A DNA stretch of 55,153 nt from an uncultured Collinsella sp. (GTDB lineage: Bacteria; Actinomycetota; Coriobacteriia; Coriobacteriales; Coriobacteriaceae): contig CAAENA010000071.1 in NCBI GenBank assembly GCA_900757205.1, positions 1 to 55,153 on the forward strand, in the 5' to 3' direction. Positions 26,314 to 35,015 of the stretch are shown in pieces. Under the pieces are notes generated by a model. It did no database searches. It was given only the letters and a program-made list of their open reading frames with translations, and was not told the DNA's origin. Every line of letters starts with the position of its first letter. Positions within the stretch are counted from its first letter, which is position 1. A program made the translations under genes and the position numbers.

Positions 26314-26907
26314 CTATTGCATGCTCAAACGCCCGAAATCGTCCCACTCGCCGTAAAGCTTTCCTTGGCGCGTTGCTTCGATGAGACGATCGAGTCGTTT
26401 TCGGTATTCATCGGGCCGTGATCGTACTCGTTGGATATTGTCGGCCCGGACGCGCTGATAAAGTGGCGGAAAGCTCTTGAAGCGCGTCCACAAACGGGCT
26501 TTCTTGAGCTCCCCTTCTATGCCTTCGTAGATGCGGAAGCTGCGCGGGCCCATCGCGGGAAGGCAGGCGCGCCCAACATCTGTCATCTTGCCTAATCGCT
26601 CAAGACGCCGTACCCGCTCCTTGTTGAGCTCCGACCACGAGCTTCCTCGCGAGCGTGGCGTAAAGCGCTGAAGCGCGCCGCAGCCTTCGAAGGACTTCAG
26701 ATGTCCATCTATCCATCCGAAGCAGAGAGCCTCTTCCACAGCATCCAAATAGGCGAAGGCATCCTCTGTGGGTCTACCGCGCTTCAGCTTGAGCCAGCAT
26801 TCGCGCTCGCTGCCATGATTGTTTTCGAGCCAGCAACGAAATTCTTCCCGCGTATGCGCGATATCGACGTTTTCGAGCTCGTCGAATTCTCTTGGTTCAG
26901 CCGCCAT
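26314..26907 (-). CDS. YdeI/OmdA-family protein
   Basis: A 197-residue protein of the YdeI family, linked in other bacteria to tolerance of peptides or bacteriocins, though the biochemical role is unknown. Family blocks are ECWLKLKRGRPTEDAFAYLDAVEEALCFGWIDG near residues 36-68, RFTPRSRGSSWSELNKERV and the C-terminal YRKRLDRLIEATRQGK. The start lies one base after the upstream HxlR stop, so translation is probably coupled and HxlR copy 2 is its likely regulator. Confidence 0.85.
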   Translation of the reverse strand: MAAEPREFDELENVDIAHTREEFRCWLENNHGSERECWLKLKRGRPTEDAFAYLDAVEEALCFGWIDGHLKSFEGCGALQRFTPRSRGSSWSELNKERVRRLERLGKMTDVGRACLPAMGPRSFRIYEGIEGELKKARLWTRFKSFPPLYQRVRADNIQRVRSRPDEYRKRLDRLIEATRQGKLYGEWDDFGRLSMQ

Positions 26908-26908
26908 C

Positions 26909-27241
26909 TTAGAGTCCCAACTCCTCTTCTCCCCATTGCTTCATGGCGAGCAGGATGGGAATGAAGCTCTCGCCCTGCTCCGTTAGCGTGTACTCGACGC
27001 GTGGAGGCACCTCGCCGAAGTCGGTGCGCACGAGGAAACCATCATCCACGAGTTCCTTGAGCTGCTTTGAGAGCGTGGATTCGGATATGTTGCCGATGCA
27101 ACGCCTAAGCTGCCCGAAATGCCTCACATCTTTGAGCGCAATGTAGAAGAGTATCTCGATCTTCCATTTGCCGCCAATCATGCGTTGAAGCATGGAAACC
27201 GACTTGCAGCGCTCTATCTCCTCGCCCTGCCTCCTTGCCAT
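26909..27241 (-). CDS. HxlR-family regulator, copy 2
   Basis: A 110-residue winged-helix regulator: SMLQRMIGGKWKIEILFYIALKDVRHFGQLRRCI, SESTLSKQLKELVDDGFLVR, VEYTLTEQGESFIPILLAM. Cys12 (IERCKSV) is at the usual N-terminal redox position. AGGAG precedes the ATG. It is divergent from the radical SAM gene and coupled to the YdeI-like gene. It is clearly diverged from HxlR copy 1, so these are separate acquisitions, not a recent duplication. Confidence 0.9.
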   Translation of the reverse strand: MARRQGEEIERCKSVSMLQRMIGGKWKIEILFYIALKDVRHFGQLRRCIGNISESTLSKQLKELVDDGFLVRTDFGEVPPRVEYTLTEQGESFIPILLAMKQWGEEELGL

Positions 27242-27256
27242 AAACCCAACTCCTAT

Positions 27257-27278
27257 GTACTACAAAAAATATCAGTAC
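27257..27278. promoter_or_regulatory. GTACT/AGTAC repeat in HxlR-radical SAM spacer
   Basis: GTACT, a 12-base A/T-rich spacer and AGTAC, 16 bp upstream of HxlR copy 2, the form of an HxlR operator. Confidence 0.6.
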
Positions 27279-27323
27279 TTCCAATTCTAGAGCTTCATTT
27301 GCATGATGGATGCGACAAGCCTA

Positions 27324-27339
27324 ATCCTCATATGAGGAT
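27324..27339 (+). promoter_or_regulatory. 16-bp palindrome before the radical SAM gene
   Basis: ATCCTCATATGAGGAT, perfect, 20 bp before the radical SAM start. A second operator is likely. The binding protein is unknown. Confidence 0.5.
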
Positions 27340-27358
27340 CCGAAGCAAGGAGCACATC

Positions 27359-28291
27359 ATGCATTACACGGGAACAATCTGGAGGCCGCCCTATGAGGCC
27401 GATTCCCTCATCTTGGAAGCGACTGCGGGATGCACACATCGTGCTTGCAAATTCTGCACGCTCTACGACGAGCTTCCCTTCAAATTTAAAGCATCGGAAC
27501 TATCCACGATAGAATCCGACCTCCTTGAGGCGCAGACATGGTTCCACGATCCGCTGTCGAAGATTGAGACGCGCCTTTTCAGCCTTCCAACATCCAAACG
27601 TTGCCGCGTCTTTCTTGCAGGTGCTAACCCGTTTGCCCTTAAGGCGAAGCGTCTGCTCGAGATTGCCGATCTCGTTCGCAAGTATTTTCCGTGGTGTAGG
27701 ACAATCGGCTGTTTCGCGCGCGTGACAGATGTCGCCTCGAAAACAGGCGAGGAGCTTGCAGCCCTTCGCGAAGCGGGATACACCGGCCTCACCATCGGGA
27801 TAGAGACGGGAGATGATGCCGCCCTTGCCTTCATGAACAAAGGTTACGCAGCGCAAGACATCATTGCGCAGTGTGCACGCCTGGATGCGGCGGACATCGC
27901 CTATGCCTTCTTTTATCTCGCGGGAATCTCAGGGAAAGGACGTGGTATCGAGGGCGCGCGGCTCACGGCGGCAGTCTGCAATCAAACGCGCCCCTCCCTC
28001 ATCGGAGCGAACATGCTCACCATCTACAAAAACTCCGAGCTTTACCAGGAGATTCTGGCTGGCAACTGGGAGGAAGAAACGGAGATCGAGAAGTATCAGG
28101 AAATCAAAGCTCTCGTCGAAGGTCTGGAAATTCCCGTGGAATTCGCCATGCTCGGTGCATCGAATCCCGTGATGTTACAAGGCAGATTGCTCAAGCAACG
28201 TGCGCAAATCGTTGCAACCCTCGACCGTGTGATAGAAGAAATCGGAGAGGACAAGCTGCGCCTCTATCGCACGAACCTGAAGCACCTGTGA
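27359..28291 (+). CDS. Radical SAM protein
   Basis: A 310-residue radical S-adenosylmethionine enzyme. The iron-sulphur motif is GCTHRACKFCTLY (residues 24-36), a CX4CX2C spacing, close to the GCSHNKCxFC form of a widespread Firmicutes family and unlike the classical CX3CX2C. TIGIETGDDAAL is the glycine-rich/SAM-contact strand of the barrel. ATG 27359 has AAGGAGC upstream. The substrate is unknown. It is divergent from HxlR copy 2. Confidence 0.88.
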   Translation: MHYTGTIWRPPYEADSLILEATAGCTHRACKFCTLYDELPFKFKASELSTIESDLLEAQTWFHDPLSKIETRLFSLPTSKRCRVFLAGANPFALKAKRLLEIADLVRKYFPWCRTIGCFARVTDVASKTGEELAALREAGYTGLTIGIETGDDAALAFMNKGYAAQDIIAQCARLDAADIAYAFFYLAGISGKGRGIEGARLTAAVCNQTRPSLIGANMLTIYKNSELYQEILAGNWEEETEIEKYQEIKALVEGLEIPVEFAMLGASNPVMLQGRLLKQRAQIVATLDRVIEEIGEDKLRLYRTNLKHL

Positions 28292-28347
28292 TGCGTTTGG
28301 GTATTCAAGCAAGCATTCCTTAATACCGTCGTTTCTCACGCATAACC

Positions 28348-28806
28348 TTATGCTGCACTTCCGAGCTCGCTGAGCGCCTTTAGGGTCGCGTCCACGTTCT
28401 CGGCATGCCAGTTCTTGTACCCACCTGCATACTGCGAGGCATAAATACCAGAAAGACGGCTGTCGCTCAGCCCCTTCTGCTGTGAGGTAAGACGGACGCT
28501 GCCGCCGCTCGTTTCGATGTCGATGATCACATTGAGCAGGTCGTTGGTAAGCTTCACGGATTCAATGTCTGCATAGGGAACAACGAGTGAGACGTCCCGT
28601 TCCAACGTTCCCCAAAAGGACTCGAATGGAAGCAGGATGAGCTCGTTCTCGCACATCTGGAGAACCGCCACATCCCATGTTTCGAAAAAGCGGACGATCT
28701 TTTCGCTCAGATCCCCCGCTGCGCCTTTGACGATGATGCACCTATCTTCCAGGGGTTCATATCCTGCTTCTATCGCATATTCCCAAACCTTTTCCTCACG
28801 CGCCAT
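28348..28806 (-). CDS. Unrecognised protein, possibly PH-like fold
   Basis: A 152-residue soluble protein with a good ribosome site (AGGAGAATAGTT). The first 110 residues alternate beta strands (RCIIVKGAAGDL, VAVLQMCENELILLPF, VSLVVPYADIESVKLTNDLLNVIIDIET), ending in a helical tail. This looks like bacterial pleckstrin-like domains but I cannot name a family. It is 31 bp downstream of the DUF6440-type gene and probably co-transcribed with it. Confidence 0.7.
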   Translation of the reverse strand: MAREEKVWEYAIEAGYEPLEDRCIIVKGAAGDLSEKIVRFFETWDVAVLQMCENELILLPFESFWGTLERDVSLVVPYADIESVKLTNDLLNVIIDIETSGGSVRLTSQQKGLSDSRLSGIYASQYAGGYKNWHAENVDATLKALSELGSAA

Positions 28807-28837
28807 AACTATTCTCCTTTCATCAGAAGCGCTTTAT

Positions 28838-29038
28838 CTATTCTTCAACGGGAGTGACAATGGGATTGCCGTCCGCGTCTTGAAGCACGGTCATGCCTGT
28901 ACAGCTGACGCCGGAGGATGCCATGAATCCTGTGAGCAGGTAGTTGACGCCTGTCTCGCGATCGACAAGGACATAGGTGCGATTCTGAGCATCCTGCTGC
29001 TTGTAGGTCTCGATGAAACGGTCGTTGGTTGCCTTCAT
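28838..29038 (-). CDS. DUF6440-like small protein
   Basis: A 66-residue protein: RTYVLVDRETGVNYLL, a conserved glycine region GVSCTGMTVLQDADGNPIV, matching the pattern of the DUF6440 family found in gut anaerobes. Its function is unknown. The start is placed at 29038 (AAAGG upstream), since the longer frame to 29155 has no ribosome site. Confidence 0.7.
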   Translation of the reverse strand: MKATNDRFIETYKQQDAQNRTYVLVDRETGVNYLLTGFMASSGVSCTGMTVLQDADGNPIVTPVEE

Positions 29039-29193
29039 GGGAAAACCTTTCTCTCTATAGTTGAAATGACGGGGATTGTTCGCTGCCACATTGGCCCGCA
29101 AGACTTGCCTGCGTATGAGCGGCTTGAATAATCTTCCTAGACCACACATTCGCATGCAAGCACGACGGTTTCACAGAACGCCTGTTCAGAGGC

Positions 29194-29215
29194 CTTGTCA
29201 AAGCCTTTTGACAAG
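29194..29215 (+). promoter_or_regulatory. Operator upstream of XRE-membrane regulator
   Basis: CTTGTCAAA-gcct-TTTGACAAG, perfect 9-bp arms. The second arm contains TTGACA, a consensus -35 hexamer, so binding would block the promoter. Confidence 0.65.
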
Positions 29216-29306
29216 CGTGTTAAAACCTTTCTACTGACACGTGGACTATCATTTGAATCAGCGCATGCTTAACGGCGCTGCAAAGAGCATTGAGAGACAT
29301 GGACAG

Positions 29307-29918
29307 ATGGAACTATCACGACAACTGAAAACCAGGAGAGAAGAGCAGGGGCTTTCCCAAGACGAGGTGGCGAAGGCGATATTCGTATCGCGCCAGACCA
29401 TTTCGAATTGGGAGACAGACAAGACCTACCCAGACGTGCAAAGTCTGCTTCTGCTAAGCCAGCTGTACGACACCTCCATAGACGAGCTTGTGAGAGGGGA
29501 CGCTGGGAGGATCCAGCAGGTCGTCGAACGGGATTCACGCAAGATGAGGCTTCTGTCGTACGGGATGATCGGCTTTTCTTTGCTGGCCTTCCTTTTCCTG
29601 CTAGGTTTCTCGCTCGCTTGGCCGGAACCTTCCAGCTTTGCCCGCATGAGCAAGGGCAATATCGCAGGCGGGGTCACATTCATCGTGCTCTACGCCATCG
29701 GGTTCGGCATGGCCATCGCCATCGACCGCCTGAAGAAGAAGCACGACATCGTCACTTATCGTGAGATAGACAGGTTCCTCAAGGGGGAGATTGGAGAAGA
29801 GCCAGATTCGGAAGGGCTTGCGCGCAAGCATCCGGCTCTTGGCGTTGTGGTAAAGCTCCTCGGTGGCGCGGCGATTGGGCTGCTTCTTGCAGGATTATTG
29901 CTTGCCCTCGGCGGATGA
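29307..29918 (+). CDS. XRE regulator with membrane helices
   Basis: A 203-residue protein: an XRE helix-turn-helix at residues 3-60 (LKTRREEQGLSQDEVAKAIFVSRQTISNWE, then YDTSIDELV), then three membrane helices (about 80-100, 110-135, 175-200). This HTH-plus-membrane plan is common in Firmicutes and Actinobacteria next to ABC transporters and stress genes. The start is the ATG at 29307, as in relatives that begin just before the HTH. It probably represses itself through the 29194-29215 repeat. Confidence 0.85.
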   Translation: MELSRQLKTRREEQGLSQDEVAKAIFVSRQTISNWETDKTYPDVQSLLLLSQLYDTSIDELVRGDAGRIQQVVERDSRKMRLLSYGMIGFSLLAFLFLLGFSLAWPEPSSFARMSKGNIAGGVTFIVLYAIGFGMAIAIDRLKKKHDIVTYREIDRFLKGEIGEEPDSEGLARKHPALGVVVKLLGGAAIGLLLAGLLLALGG

Positions 29919-29977
29919 GCCTTCTGTTCCACGTATAGAAGTTCGAGTAAACGCATAGAACTTTCGCCTGCGTTTCT

Positions 29978-30039
29978 ACTCTATGTTCTCGAAAAAGTCA
30001 CCTTGCCTAAAATAATTTGAAAAGAGTCGCACATAGAGT
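29978..30039 (+). promoter_or_regulatory. ACTCTATGT/ACATAGAGT repeat upstream of the ECF sigma gene
   Basis: Perfect 9-bp arms 44 bases apart, with an A/T-rich centre that should hold the promoter of the sigma-ABC operon. The second arm ends 42 bp before the start codon. Confidence 0.45.
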
Positions 30040-30081
30040 GCGCTTTTCACGTTATGCGTAATAGGAGGTGAGATTCGGGGA

Positions 30082-30630
30082 ATGTCACAAGGCGAAACTC
30101 AGCAAGATAACGAAGATTGCAGCAGCGCTAACCAAGTCAACGTCAAAACAAATGCATCTATTTTGGCGGAAAAGTTCGCGGAAGATCATTACGACGAGGT
30201 ATTCCGCTATTGCGCAAGGCGTCTTCCCACCAAAGAGGATGCCCAGGATGCAACGCAGGAGGTATTCCTCCGCCTTGTGAGGAGCCGTGCTCTTTACGAG
30301 AGCAATGACAAGCCACTCGCTTACCTCTACACGTGCGCACGTAACGTTTGTGCCGATTTCTACCGAAAAGGCGTCCCCGGCGATCTTCGAACGGATATCG
30401 AATGGGAAGACGTGCCTGACCCATCCACTAAGGACGGTTCTCAATGCATGAGCCTAGCGGAAGCCGTTGCGAGCCTTGCGCCGGAGGAGAGGGAAGTCAT
30501 CGAGCTTCGCTACGGGCAAGACCTGAGCGTGGCGGATATCGCCCAGGTTCTAGGCGTGTCACGGTTTACGGTCTATCGAAGCTGCAAGCGAGCCTTGCGG
30601 TCGCTGAGGCTTGCAATTGGAGATGATTGA
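30082..30630 (+). CDS. ECF-type RNA polymerase sigma factor
   Basis: A 182-residue sigma-70 family protein. Region 2 covers residues 30-95 (VFRYCARRLPTKEDAQDATQEVFLRLVRSR, YLYTCARNVCADFYRK). Region 4 covers 125-178 (VASLAPEEREVIELRYGQDLSVADIAQVLGVSRFTVYRSCKRAL). A polar N-terminal extension of about 25 residues is extra. AGGAGGTGAG lies upstream of the ATG. It is followed at once by a membrane protein gene and an ABC transporter, so it probably drives that operon. Confidence 0.92.
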   Translation: MSQGETQQDNEDCSSANQVNVKTNASILAEKFAEDHYDEVFRYCARRLPTKEDAQDATQEVFLRLVRSRALYESNDKPLAYLYTCARNVCADFYRKGVPGDLRTDIEWEDVPDPSTKDGSQCMSLAEAVASLAPEEREVIELRYGQDLSVADIAQVLGVSRFTVYRSCKRALRSLRLAIGDD

Positions 30631-30631
30631 C

Positions 30632-31408
30632 ATGACGAATATAGAAGACGAGCTCAAAAGATTCTACGCAGAGAACACACCGCCTATCGATCCTGATGAA
30701 AAGCATCGGGTCGTGGAGATGGTGGCACGAGCGTCGCAGAAAGACAGCAGCGCGCCAACCGCTGAATCGATTTCTTTTCGGAGGTTCGTGCTCACGCAGG
30801 TCCGTTTCATCAATCCCATATGCTGGATCTTGCAGATCGCGCTTATCGCATGCGTGCTGATCACAGGTGACATTTACAAGGCCTCAGAGATCCAGGCTCC
30901 TCTCGTCATGACATTCGCGATGCTCACAGTTGTGATAGCCATCCCATCTGCATTCAAGAGCTTCGAAAGCAAAACTGCGGAACTGGAGCTCGCTTGTAGA
31001 TTCAATAGCGCTCAAGTGCTCGCGTCGAGGCTCATCATCTTCGGGCTCGCAGACGTGCTTTGGTTCTCAATCATCATCGCGGCAATGCCATCGTTTGCGA
31101 CAAGCGATCCCTTCAGCATCTTCCTCTACGCATCTACGCCGTTCTTCTTGTTCTGTGCTCTGTGCTTCTACTTAGCACGCATTGCAAACAGACACGTGAC
31201 AAGAGCGGCAATTGCTGCAGCAACGGTCTTGGTTGTCGTGCTCTGGCAGTCAATAGGCTTGTTCCCGCACTGGTATAGCGAGCTCTCATGGGGCACCTGG
31301 ATGATAGCCCTCGTCCTCTCCATTGCCCTTGCCGCGTTCGAGCTTCGCCGACTCATTGGCGATATGAGCTTCGCCATAGCTCCGAGCTGCGCTCATAGCG
31401 TTCGATGA
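30632..31408 (+). CDS. Polytopic membrane protein of the sigma-ABC operon
   Basis: A 258-residue protein with a soluble N-terminus (residues 1-50) and about six membrane helices. The N-terminal part (IEDELKRFYAENTPPIDPDEKHRVVEMVARAS) is in the position of an anti-sigma domain, so it may bind the ECF sigma encoded just upstream, but no zinc motif is present. The GGAGATG ribosome site lies inside the end of the sigma gene and the start follows its stop directly. Either anti-sigma or transporter subunit is possible. Confidence 0.75.
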   Translation: MTNIEDELKRFYAENTPPIDPDEKHRVVEMVARASQKDSSAPTAESISFRRFVLTQVRFINPICWILQIALIACVLITGDIYKASEIQAPLVMTFAMLTVVIAIPSAFKSFESKTAELELACRFNSAQVLASRLIIFGLADVLWFSIIIAAMPSFATSDPFSIFLYASTPFFLFCALCFYLARIANRHVTRAAIAAATVLVVVLWQSIGLFPHWYSELSWGTWMIALVLSIALAAFELRRLIGDMSFAIAPSCAHSVR

Positions 31409-31462
31409 CCTCAACATCCACATTTCTGCAAGTAAACACAAACAACAATCGAAAGGGATCAT

Positions 31463-32410
31463 ATGGAACTGAAACTTGACCGACTGACCAAACAGTTCGG
31501 CTCAGCAATCGCTGTCGACCGTTTGAGCGCGACCCTCACGCCGGGCGTTTACGGTCTTCTAGGCGCGAACGGGGCAGGCAAGACCACGCTCATGCGCATG
31601 ATATGCGATGTATTGAAGCCGACTTCTGGAAGCGTCGTCTGGAACGGCGTGCCCATCGAGCGATTGGGCGAGCGCTACCGCAGCGTGCTTGGATACCTTC
31701 CCCAGGACTTCGGATACTACCCTGATTTCACGGCGCTCGACTTCATGCTGTACCTCTCCGCGCTGAAAGGATTGGATTCGAAAGCCGCTAAGCGAAGGTC
31801 GATGGAATTACTTGATCTCGTCGGACTTGCAGGGGTGGCTAAGCGCAAGGTGAAGACGTTTTCCGGAGGGATGAAGCAGCGCCTCGGCATCGCGCAGGCG
31901 GTCATAAACGACCCGCAAGTGCTCGTTCTTGACGAACCCACTGCGGGGCTTGATCCTAAGGAGCGCGTTCGTTTTCGAAACCTAATATCGGCGCTCGCTC
32001 AGGACAAGGTGGTCATCCTTTCCACACACATCGTCTCCGATGTCGAGTACATAGCAGATGAAATCCTCATCATGCGCGCAGGGCAGATCGTCGCAACGGG
32101 AACCGTCGAAGAGATACTCGCGCAGGTATCCGGCGTTGTGTGGGAATGCGCAGTCACTCCGCGCGAGGCGGATGCCATGTCTGCCCGCATGGCCGTCGGC
32201 AACGTAAGGTACGACCACAACGGCATGGCGGTCGTGCGGATCGTCTCGGATGTGCCGCCACATGAAAGCGGCCGCCTCGTCGAGCCGACGCTAGAGGATG
32301 TGTATCTCTACATCTTCCAAGAAGGTTCAGAAGACGCATCCGGCGATTTCGCCCGACCCAGAAGCCACACAAATCCACGCAGCGCGAGAAGAGGAGGACG
32401 CCGTGGGTAG
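31463..32410 (+). CDS. ABC transporter ATP-binding protein
   Basis: A 315-residue ATPase: Walker A LLGANGAGKTTLMRM (residues 32-46), Q-loop in LPQDFGYYPDF, signature FSGGMKQRLGIAQ, Walker B VLVLDEPTAGLD and H-loop STHIVSDVE. The C-terminal 90 residues are an extension typical of drug and lantibiotic export ATPases. AAAGGGATC precedes the ATG. It overlaps the permease gene by 8 bp. Confidence 0.95.
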   Translation: MELKLDRLTKQFGSAIAVDRLSATLTPGVYGLLGANGAGKTTLMRMICDVLKPTSGSVVWNGVPIERLGERYRSVLGYLPQDFGYYPDFTALDFMLYLSALKGLDSKAAKRRSMELLDLVGLAGVAKRKVKTFSGGMKQRLGIAQAVINDPQVLVLDEPTAGLDPKERVRFRNLISALAQDKVVILSTHIVSDVEYIADEILIMRAGQIVATGTVEEILAQVSGVVWECAVTPREADAMSARMAVGNVRYDHNGMAVVRIVSDVPPHESGRLVEPTLEDVYLYIFQEGSEDASGDFARPRSHTNPRSARRGGRRG

Positions 32411-33656
32411 CCTTATCAGATTCGAGCTCAAGAAGATATGTTCGCAGCGCGTAACGCAGGTGGCGGTCTTAGCCATCGCAGCCCTTCTTGCGTGGGTCAC
32501 CACGTTTAATATCACCTCGCAGTTCGCCCTTGATCCCAATGCTGTCGGATCAGAATTCGAGGGCACTTCCGCCATCGCTCAACAGAAGGAGAATGCGGAC
32601 GCGCTCACAGGACCCATCACCAACGAGGCAGCAACCGATGCCATACGAGAATGGAAGACCTTCATGGAGGGAGACGAGATAGCTGCGCAATACCAATGGG
32701 GCGGCTCGACCATGGGGACGGATGCAGAGGCCTATTGGGACTTTTACGCGCCGCGTACGAACTACCTCTCGCTCATCGTAGGTCCCTGGATGCAGGGTTT
32801 CGAGATGCCGGTATCCGTGGCCTCGCGCATCGACACGAACGTAACGCTTGACCTATACGGACAAGCGCGCCAAAAAGCGGCCTCGGAGCTGGCAGGCGGA
32901 AACCAAGCCTTCGCTTACTCGGAGGCAGAACGGGCCTTTTGGAAGGAGAAGGCAAGTAATGTTCAGACTCCCGTTGAGTACGGATATGCGGGCGGCTGGC
33001 TCGATTTCTTCGACATTTCGGCTTTCCTTATCTTCGCGCTCATCGTGTGCGCCATCGCCTGTGCGAGCGTGTTCAACATTGAATATCGCGAGAAGACAGA
33101 TGCGGTTCTGCTTTCGACGAAGCTCGGTAAATCGAAGCTGGGTGCCGCCAAGGCGATCGCTTCGATCATTGTGGCAAGCGTTGTGTACATCATTATGCTC
33201 GCGGTCTTGCTCGGAGTGCCGCTCGTATTCTTCGGAGCAGAGGGCGCGGGCCTCCCCCTGCAACTGCGAGAGCTTTGCAATACCTACGACTTAAGCTTAG
33301 GCGCTGCGGTGCTGGCCTTATGCGTTGTCGGCTACCTCGTTATGCTGGGGTTGCTCGGGATCACCCTGCTGCTCTCCTCTAAGATGCGCTCTTCCATGGG
33401 GATACTTGCCATCATCGCCGCCATCGTGATCGTGCCGATGATGATGTCCAACTTGCACAACAACATCGCGAACCATGTGCTGTTCCTATTCCCGTTCCTG
33501 GCGCTCGATGCGAATAACTTCTTCGACATGGTTTCCTATTCAATCGGACCTCTGGTCATTGAATACCCCGTTGTGCTGGCGATCTTCTACGCGGCGCTGT
33601 TCGTGATAGGAACTCTGCTATCTAGGCGTTGCTTCAGCAAACACCAGGTAGCCTGA
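32403..33656 (+). CDS. ABC-2-type transporter permease
   Basis: A 417-residue permease starting at GTG 32403 with GAGGAGG upstream. One membrane helix near residues 20-38, a large exported loop (about 40-205), then five or six helices to the end. This matches ABC-2 permeases of bacitracin/lantibiotic or large-loop export systems. It pairs with the upstream ATPase and is in the ECF sigma operon. The substrate is unknown. Confidence 0.9.
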   Translation: MGSLIRFELKKICSQRVTQVAVLAIAALLAWVTTFNITSQFALDPNAVGSEFEGTSAIAQQKENADALTGPITNEAATDAIREWKTFMEGDEIAAQYQWGGSTMGTDAEAYWDFYAPRTNYLSLIVGPWMQGFEMPVSVASRIDTNVTLDLYGQARQKAASELAGGNQAFAYSEAERAFWKEKASNVQTPVEYGYAGGWLDFFDISAFLIFALIVCAIACASVFNIEYREKTDAVLLSTKLGKSKLGAAKAIASIIVASVVYIIMLAVLLGVPLVFFGAEGAGLPLQLRELCNTYDLSLGAAVLALCVVGYLVMLGLLGITLLLSSKMRSSMGILAIIAAIVIVPMMMSNLHNNIANHVLFLFPFLALDANNFFDMVSYSIGPLVIEYPVVLAIFYAALFVIGTLLSRRCFSKHQVA

Positions 33657-33667
33657 CGGATAATAAG

Positions 33668-33707
33668 GCGATGCTGCCCGTATGGTTATTTGAACAGGCA
33701 GCATCGC
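33668..33707. terminator. Hairpin between convergent operons
   Basis: GCGATGCTGCC and GGCAGCATCGC, perfect 11-bp arms with an 18-base loop, between the converging permease and lipoprotein genes. No T-run follows on either strand, so termination may be Rho-assisted. Confidence 0.5.
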
Positions 33708-33726
33708 TCATAGCAAGCTCTCTAAT

Positions 33727-34392
33727 TCACTCCCAATGACCACCAACGACTTTCGTTTCCCAATGTCCCTCTTCCTTATGGCTAACTGTGTTGTAGCCGG
33801 TGACTATTTGACGGATTTCGCTATGATGCCCTGATCCTTCACCGGCCTTCATGTGCTCTTTCGCATGGGCGGAGGTGTTGCCGGTAATGTCGGTTCCGCA
33901 GATGTTGCAGATGGAGACCTCCACCGTGCTATAAATGGGAACGCTTTCAGTCCAGGCTTCCCTGTCAACGACCCATACGCGCTCTGTGTCCTCCACCCAT
34001 TTCTTCTGTGAGGCGCTCTGGGACGGAACTGCTGAGTTTCCTTTTGGTTCGCCCGTAGACCTTTGATGTTGTGCATCCTCGGCAGAACCCTGGGAAGGCG
34101 CAGCTTTACCCTGGGCTGTTGCTTCGTCGCCGGATATGCTCTCGGCCTTCTCTGTCCCCGTCTCGTCATCCGCCTCTTGCCCAATAGACTCTGTTTCGGC
34201 TTCTGGCAAGTCAACGTTCTCGACCACGCCGTCAGCCGCATCGGCGACCGCCTGGTTCGCGCCTATTCCTCCAACGCTGGCGATGCCCGAGCATGACACG
34301 AGCGTGATGCCGACAGCAAACACCAAGCCGATAATGACGCATGCTATCGCCCACTTGACCTTATTGTCTCTAACCATCTCTTTGGCCTTCAT
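33727..34392 (-). CDS. Lipoprotein-like protein with zinc-ribbon-type tail
   Basis: A 221-residue protein. A membrane segment ends in LVSCSG, a good lipobox. Residues 50-130 are acidic, low-complexity linker. The tail holds CNICGTDITGN, then HAKEHMK and GEGSGHHSEI, a CxxC/HxxxH arrangement like a zinc ribbon, with two short repeats (EEGHWETK, VGGHWE). ATG 34392 is chosen, since GGAAGG is eight bases upstream of it. It ends the relaxase operon side of the element. A mating-surface role is possible but unproven. Confidence 0.7.
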   Translation of the reverse strand: MKAKEMVRDNKVKWAIACVIIGLVFAVGITLVSCSGIASVGGIGANQAVADAADGVVENVDLPEAETESIGQEADDETGTEKAESISGDEATAQGKAAPSQGSAEDAQHQRSTGEPKGNSAVPSQSASQKKWVEDTERVWVVDREAWTESVPIYSTVEVSICNICGTDITGNTSAHAKEHMKAGEGSGHHSEIRQIVTGYNTVSHKEEGHWETKVVGGHWE

Positions 34393-34448
34393 CTGCATCA
34401 CCTTCCTACATGAAGCGGAATACCGCTTTGATAAGCCAACGCACGAAG

Positions 34449-35015
34449 CTACCAACCAACTTCATCGATATCTCCCCAATCCTGCTCGCACTCTTTATCG
34501 CTTTCGGCCTGCGCTTTCGCATGCGCGCTCACGCACGCGGAAACCGTCTCCCTATCCACGCCCGGAATGTCCGGCGATTCTTCCCCGCTTATAACCTGCA
34601 TGTATTCGTAGAGCTCTGCTATCCGAGCATGCAGCCCGGCAGATGACGTTCCCGTGCATTCGTAAGCTGCCTCGTCAAAGCTCTGGAGGTCTATCAGGTG
34701 GCCGAGCACCCGCTTGATGATCGCCTCGCCATCGACCACCACGAGCTCAACATGCTCAAGCTCCTCGGCCGAGGAAAGGAGAAAACGCCATCCTTTCGTC
34801 CGCCTTGCGACCGGAATCTCGTCGCCTTCATCCTCGTGTTCGCCGCATGCCTGATAGCTGTGGGCGGCAAGCCAGAGTCCTCCCTCTCCCAAGCGATCGA
34901 AGCGAACCTCGAAGTTCGTGAGCATGTTGGCTTTGCCGAGGGGAAGTCCTGCCGTGAACGCGGATGTGTCGAACACGTCGAGCCTCTGGTCGTCGTAGGT
35001 GATCTTCACTATCAT
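34449..35015 (-). CDS. Relaxase-linked protein of unknown function
   Basis: A 188-residue acidic protein. GGGAGGGGTGGC precedes the ATG, which overlaps the relaxase stop (ATGA). Beta-rich first half (IVKITYDDQRLDVFDTSAF, GWRFLLSSAEELEHVELVVVDGEAII) and helical second half (AGLHARIAELYEYMQVISGEE, ETVSACVSAHAKA). No family recognised. Translational coupling to the relaxase suggests a relaxosome or post-transfer role. Confidence 0.7.
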   Translation of the reverse strand: MIVKITYDDQRLDVFDTSAFTAGLPLGKANMLTNFEVRFDRLGEGGLWLAAHSYQACGEHEDEGDEIPVARRTKGWRFLLSSAEELEHVELVVVDGEAIIKRVLGHLIDLQSFDEAAYECTGTSSAGLHARIAELYEYMQVISGEESPDIPGVDRETVSACVSAHAKAQAESDKECEQDWGDIDEVGW

